Source of the DNA: Salisediminibacterium halotolerans
Lineage (GTDB): Bacteria > Bacillota > Bacilli > Bacillales > Salisediminibacteriaceae
DNA: 64,000 bases
Reading direction: 5' to 3'
Assembly (NCBI RefSeq): GCF_003814815.1
Contig: NZ_RKQQ01000002.1
Coordinates: 485,418 to 549,417, forward strand
This document shows positions 63,673 to 64,000 of this stretch, one piece after another. Position numbers and translations under genes: made by a program. Under the pieces are notes generated by a model. That model was given only the letters and a program-made list of their open reading frames with translations, was not told where the DNA came from and did no database searches. The stretch's first letter is position 1. Each line of letters begins with the position of its first letter.

Positions 63673-63831
63673 ATGAATCAGCAAAACAAGTCTTGCCAAA
63701 CAGAAGGACAATGAAGTGTTAAACAACCATCATCCGGCTCAAACAAAAAGCGTTTCGTTCCGCCTGTTTGACCGGGCATGTGGCTATGGGGCCTGGCAGG
63801 TCTCTACATTTTAATCACTTATTTATTTTAA
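63673..63831 (+). CDS. Small membrane-protein frame with two in-frame UGA codons
   Basis: From the ATG at 63673, with AGGAGGGA 6 nt upstream, the frame reads MNQQNKSCQTEGQ, UGA (63712-63714), SVKQPSSGSNKKRFVPPV, UGA (63769-63771), PGMWLWGLAGLYILITYLF, then TAA at 63829. There is no TAA or TAG before the end. The last 17 residues are a hydrophobic Trp-rich helix, so the frame looks like a small membrane protein. If both UGA codons are read as Trp, as occurs at low rate in B. subtilis, the product is 52 aa. Otherwise it is a 13-aa peptide or a decayed gene. No convincing SECIS follows either UGA. I do not recognise the family. Confidence 0.5.
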
Positions 63832-63855
63832 CGATTAAGCGATCACAACGAAAAG

Positions 63856-63879
63856 GGCCGGTACATAAAAGTACCGGCC
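63856..63879 (+). terminator. Terminator hairpin, probable left copy of a duplicated pair
   Basis: GGCCGGTAC (63856-63864) pairs with GTACCGGCC (63871-63879) around ATAAAA. TCAGACTGTAGACAAA follows directly, with no T-tract, just as at the other repeat loci. Confidence 0.8.
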
Positions 63880-64000
63880 TCAGACTGTAGACAAACTATA
63901 TTTTTATGTCAGCCATGAATCCACTACCCTCCGCTTGCCCCGGGCAAGGACTCAGCTAGTATTCGGCGGCCCGAGACCGCCGAATCCGGATCTTCGTCTC
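63880..64000 (+). repeat. Modular TIR repeat element, copy 5 (cut by window end)
   Basis: The left end TCAGACTGTAGACAAA begins at 63880. The left hairpin arm, CTTGCCCCGGGCAAG and apical module A (GTATTCGGCGG..CCGCCGAATCC) are present; the window ends inside the module at CTTCGTCTC. The right half lies outside. Confidence 0.88.

Noticed and set aside
63715..63831. Second selenoprotein in the small UGA-containing gene
   Set aside because: No stem-loop with a GU-containing apex lies 11-14 nt after either UGA; only a weak wobble pairing was found, so Trp readthrough or decay is more likely than Sec.

Overview
The window is a stretch of a Bacillaceae (Bacillota) chromosome. Gene content and order follow the Bacillus subtilis dinG-ypmA-ypmB-aspB-asnS-dnaD-nth / ponA-recU-yppE block, and many proteins read as close matches to B. 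subtilis families (PncA, PatA, SigI, YpgR, YdbST, Dck/Dgk, AcsA at 572 aa). Exported proteins are rich in Asp and Glu (PonA tail, DacF-like enzyme, YpmB), which suggests a halophilic or haloalkaliphilic relative. This is inference; the genus cannot be fixed from the window. No rRNA, tRNA, CRISPR array, prophage or transposase gene was seen.

Layout. 1-7150: end of dinG, mtaD, ypmA, ypmB, aspB, asnS, dnaD, nth (+). 7688-11067: recU-ponA (-), converging on nth. 11251-12697: yppE, a lipoprotein, pncA. 13380-16031: a DASS/SLC13 transporter and two thioredoxin-fold proteins. 16341-20783: metallophosphoesterase, ypgR, a 69-aa protein, ydbST. 20840-26967: an unknown gene, an MBL hydrolase, sigI, a telA-type two-gene operon and an NRDE protein. 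27036-31974: tatA-tatC, a membrane protein, dgk-dck, degV. 32018-34075: a formate dehydrogenase. 34255-39587: patatin, MFS and OFA transporters, a YozB/CtaM protein. 39671-42683: pgmB and a GH65 phosphorylase, together a maltose phosphorolysis pathway. 42776-50872: aldehyde dehydrogenase, acsA, fumC, dipeptidase, fructosamine kinase family, msrA-msrB. 50920-56928: ABC-class ATPase, DD-carboxypeptidase, esterase, patA. 57146-61265: odhAB. 61364-63831: FAD oxidoreductase, HAD hydrolase and an odd small gene.

Three observations stand out. (1) The formate dehydrogenase has an in-frame UGA at the selenocysteine position of FDH-H, followed 12 nt later by a 6-bp stem with a GGUCU loop, the layout of a bacterial SECIS. 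It is best read as a 685-residue selenoprotein, not a broken gene. (2) Five copies of a non-coding repeat of about 210-510 bp (7211, 12744, 16077, 35581, 63880) have TGTAGACAAA-type terminal inverted repeats and are built from interchangeable hairpin modules. At all three loci that can be checked fully, the element lies between two copies of the same locus-specific terminator hairpin; only the downstream copy keeps a clear T-tract. This looks like a terminator-targeting MITE-like family that duplicates the hairpin. (3) A promoter- and RBS-equipped 53-codon frame at 63673-63831 holds two in-frame UGAs and no other stop, and ends in a hydrophobic Trp-rich segment.

Central metabolism is well represented: 2-oxoglutarate dehydrogenase E1/E2, fumarase and acetyl-CoA synthetase feed or form the TCA cycle. 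MsrA/MsrB, the thioredoxin-fold proteins and TelA fit stress defence. PonA, DacF-like and RecU fit cell-wall growth and chromosome maintenance.
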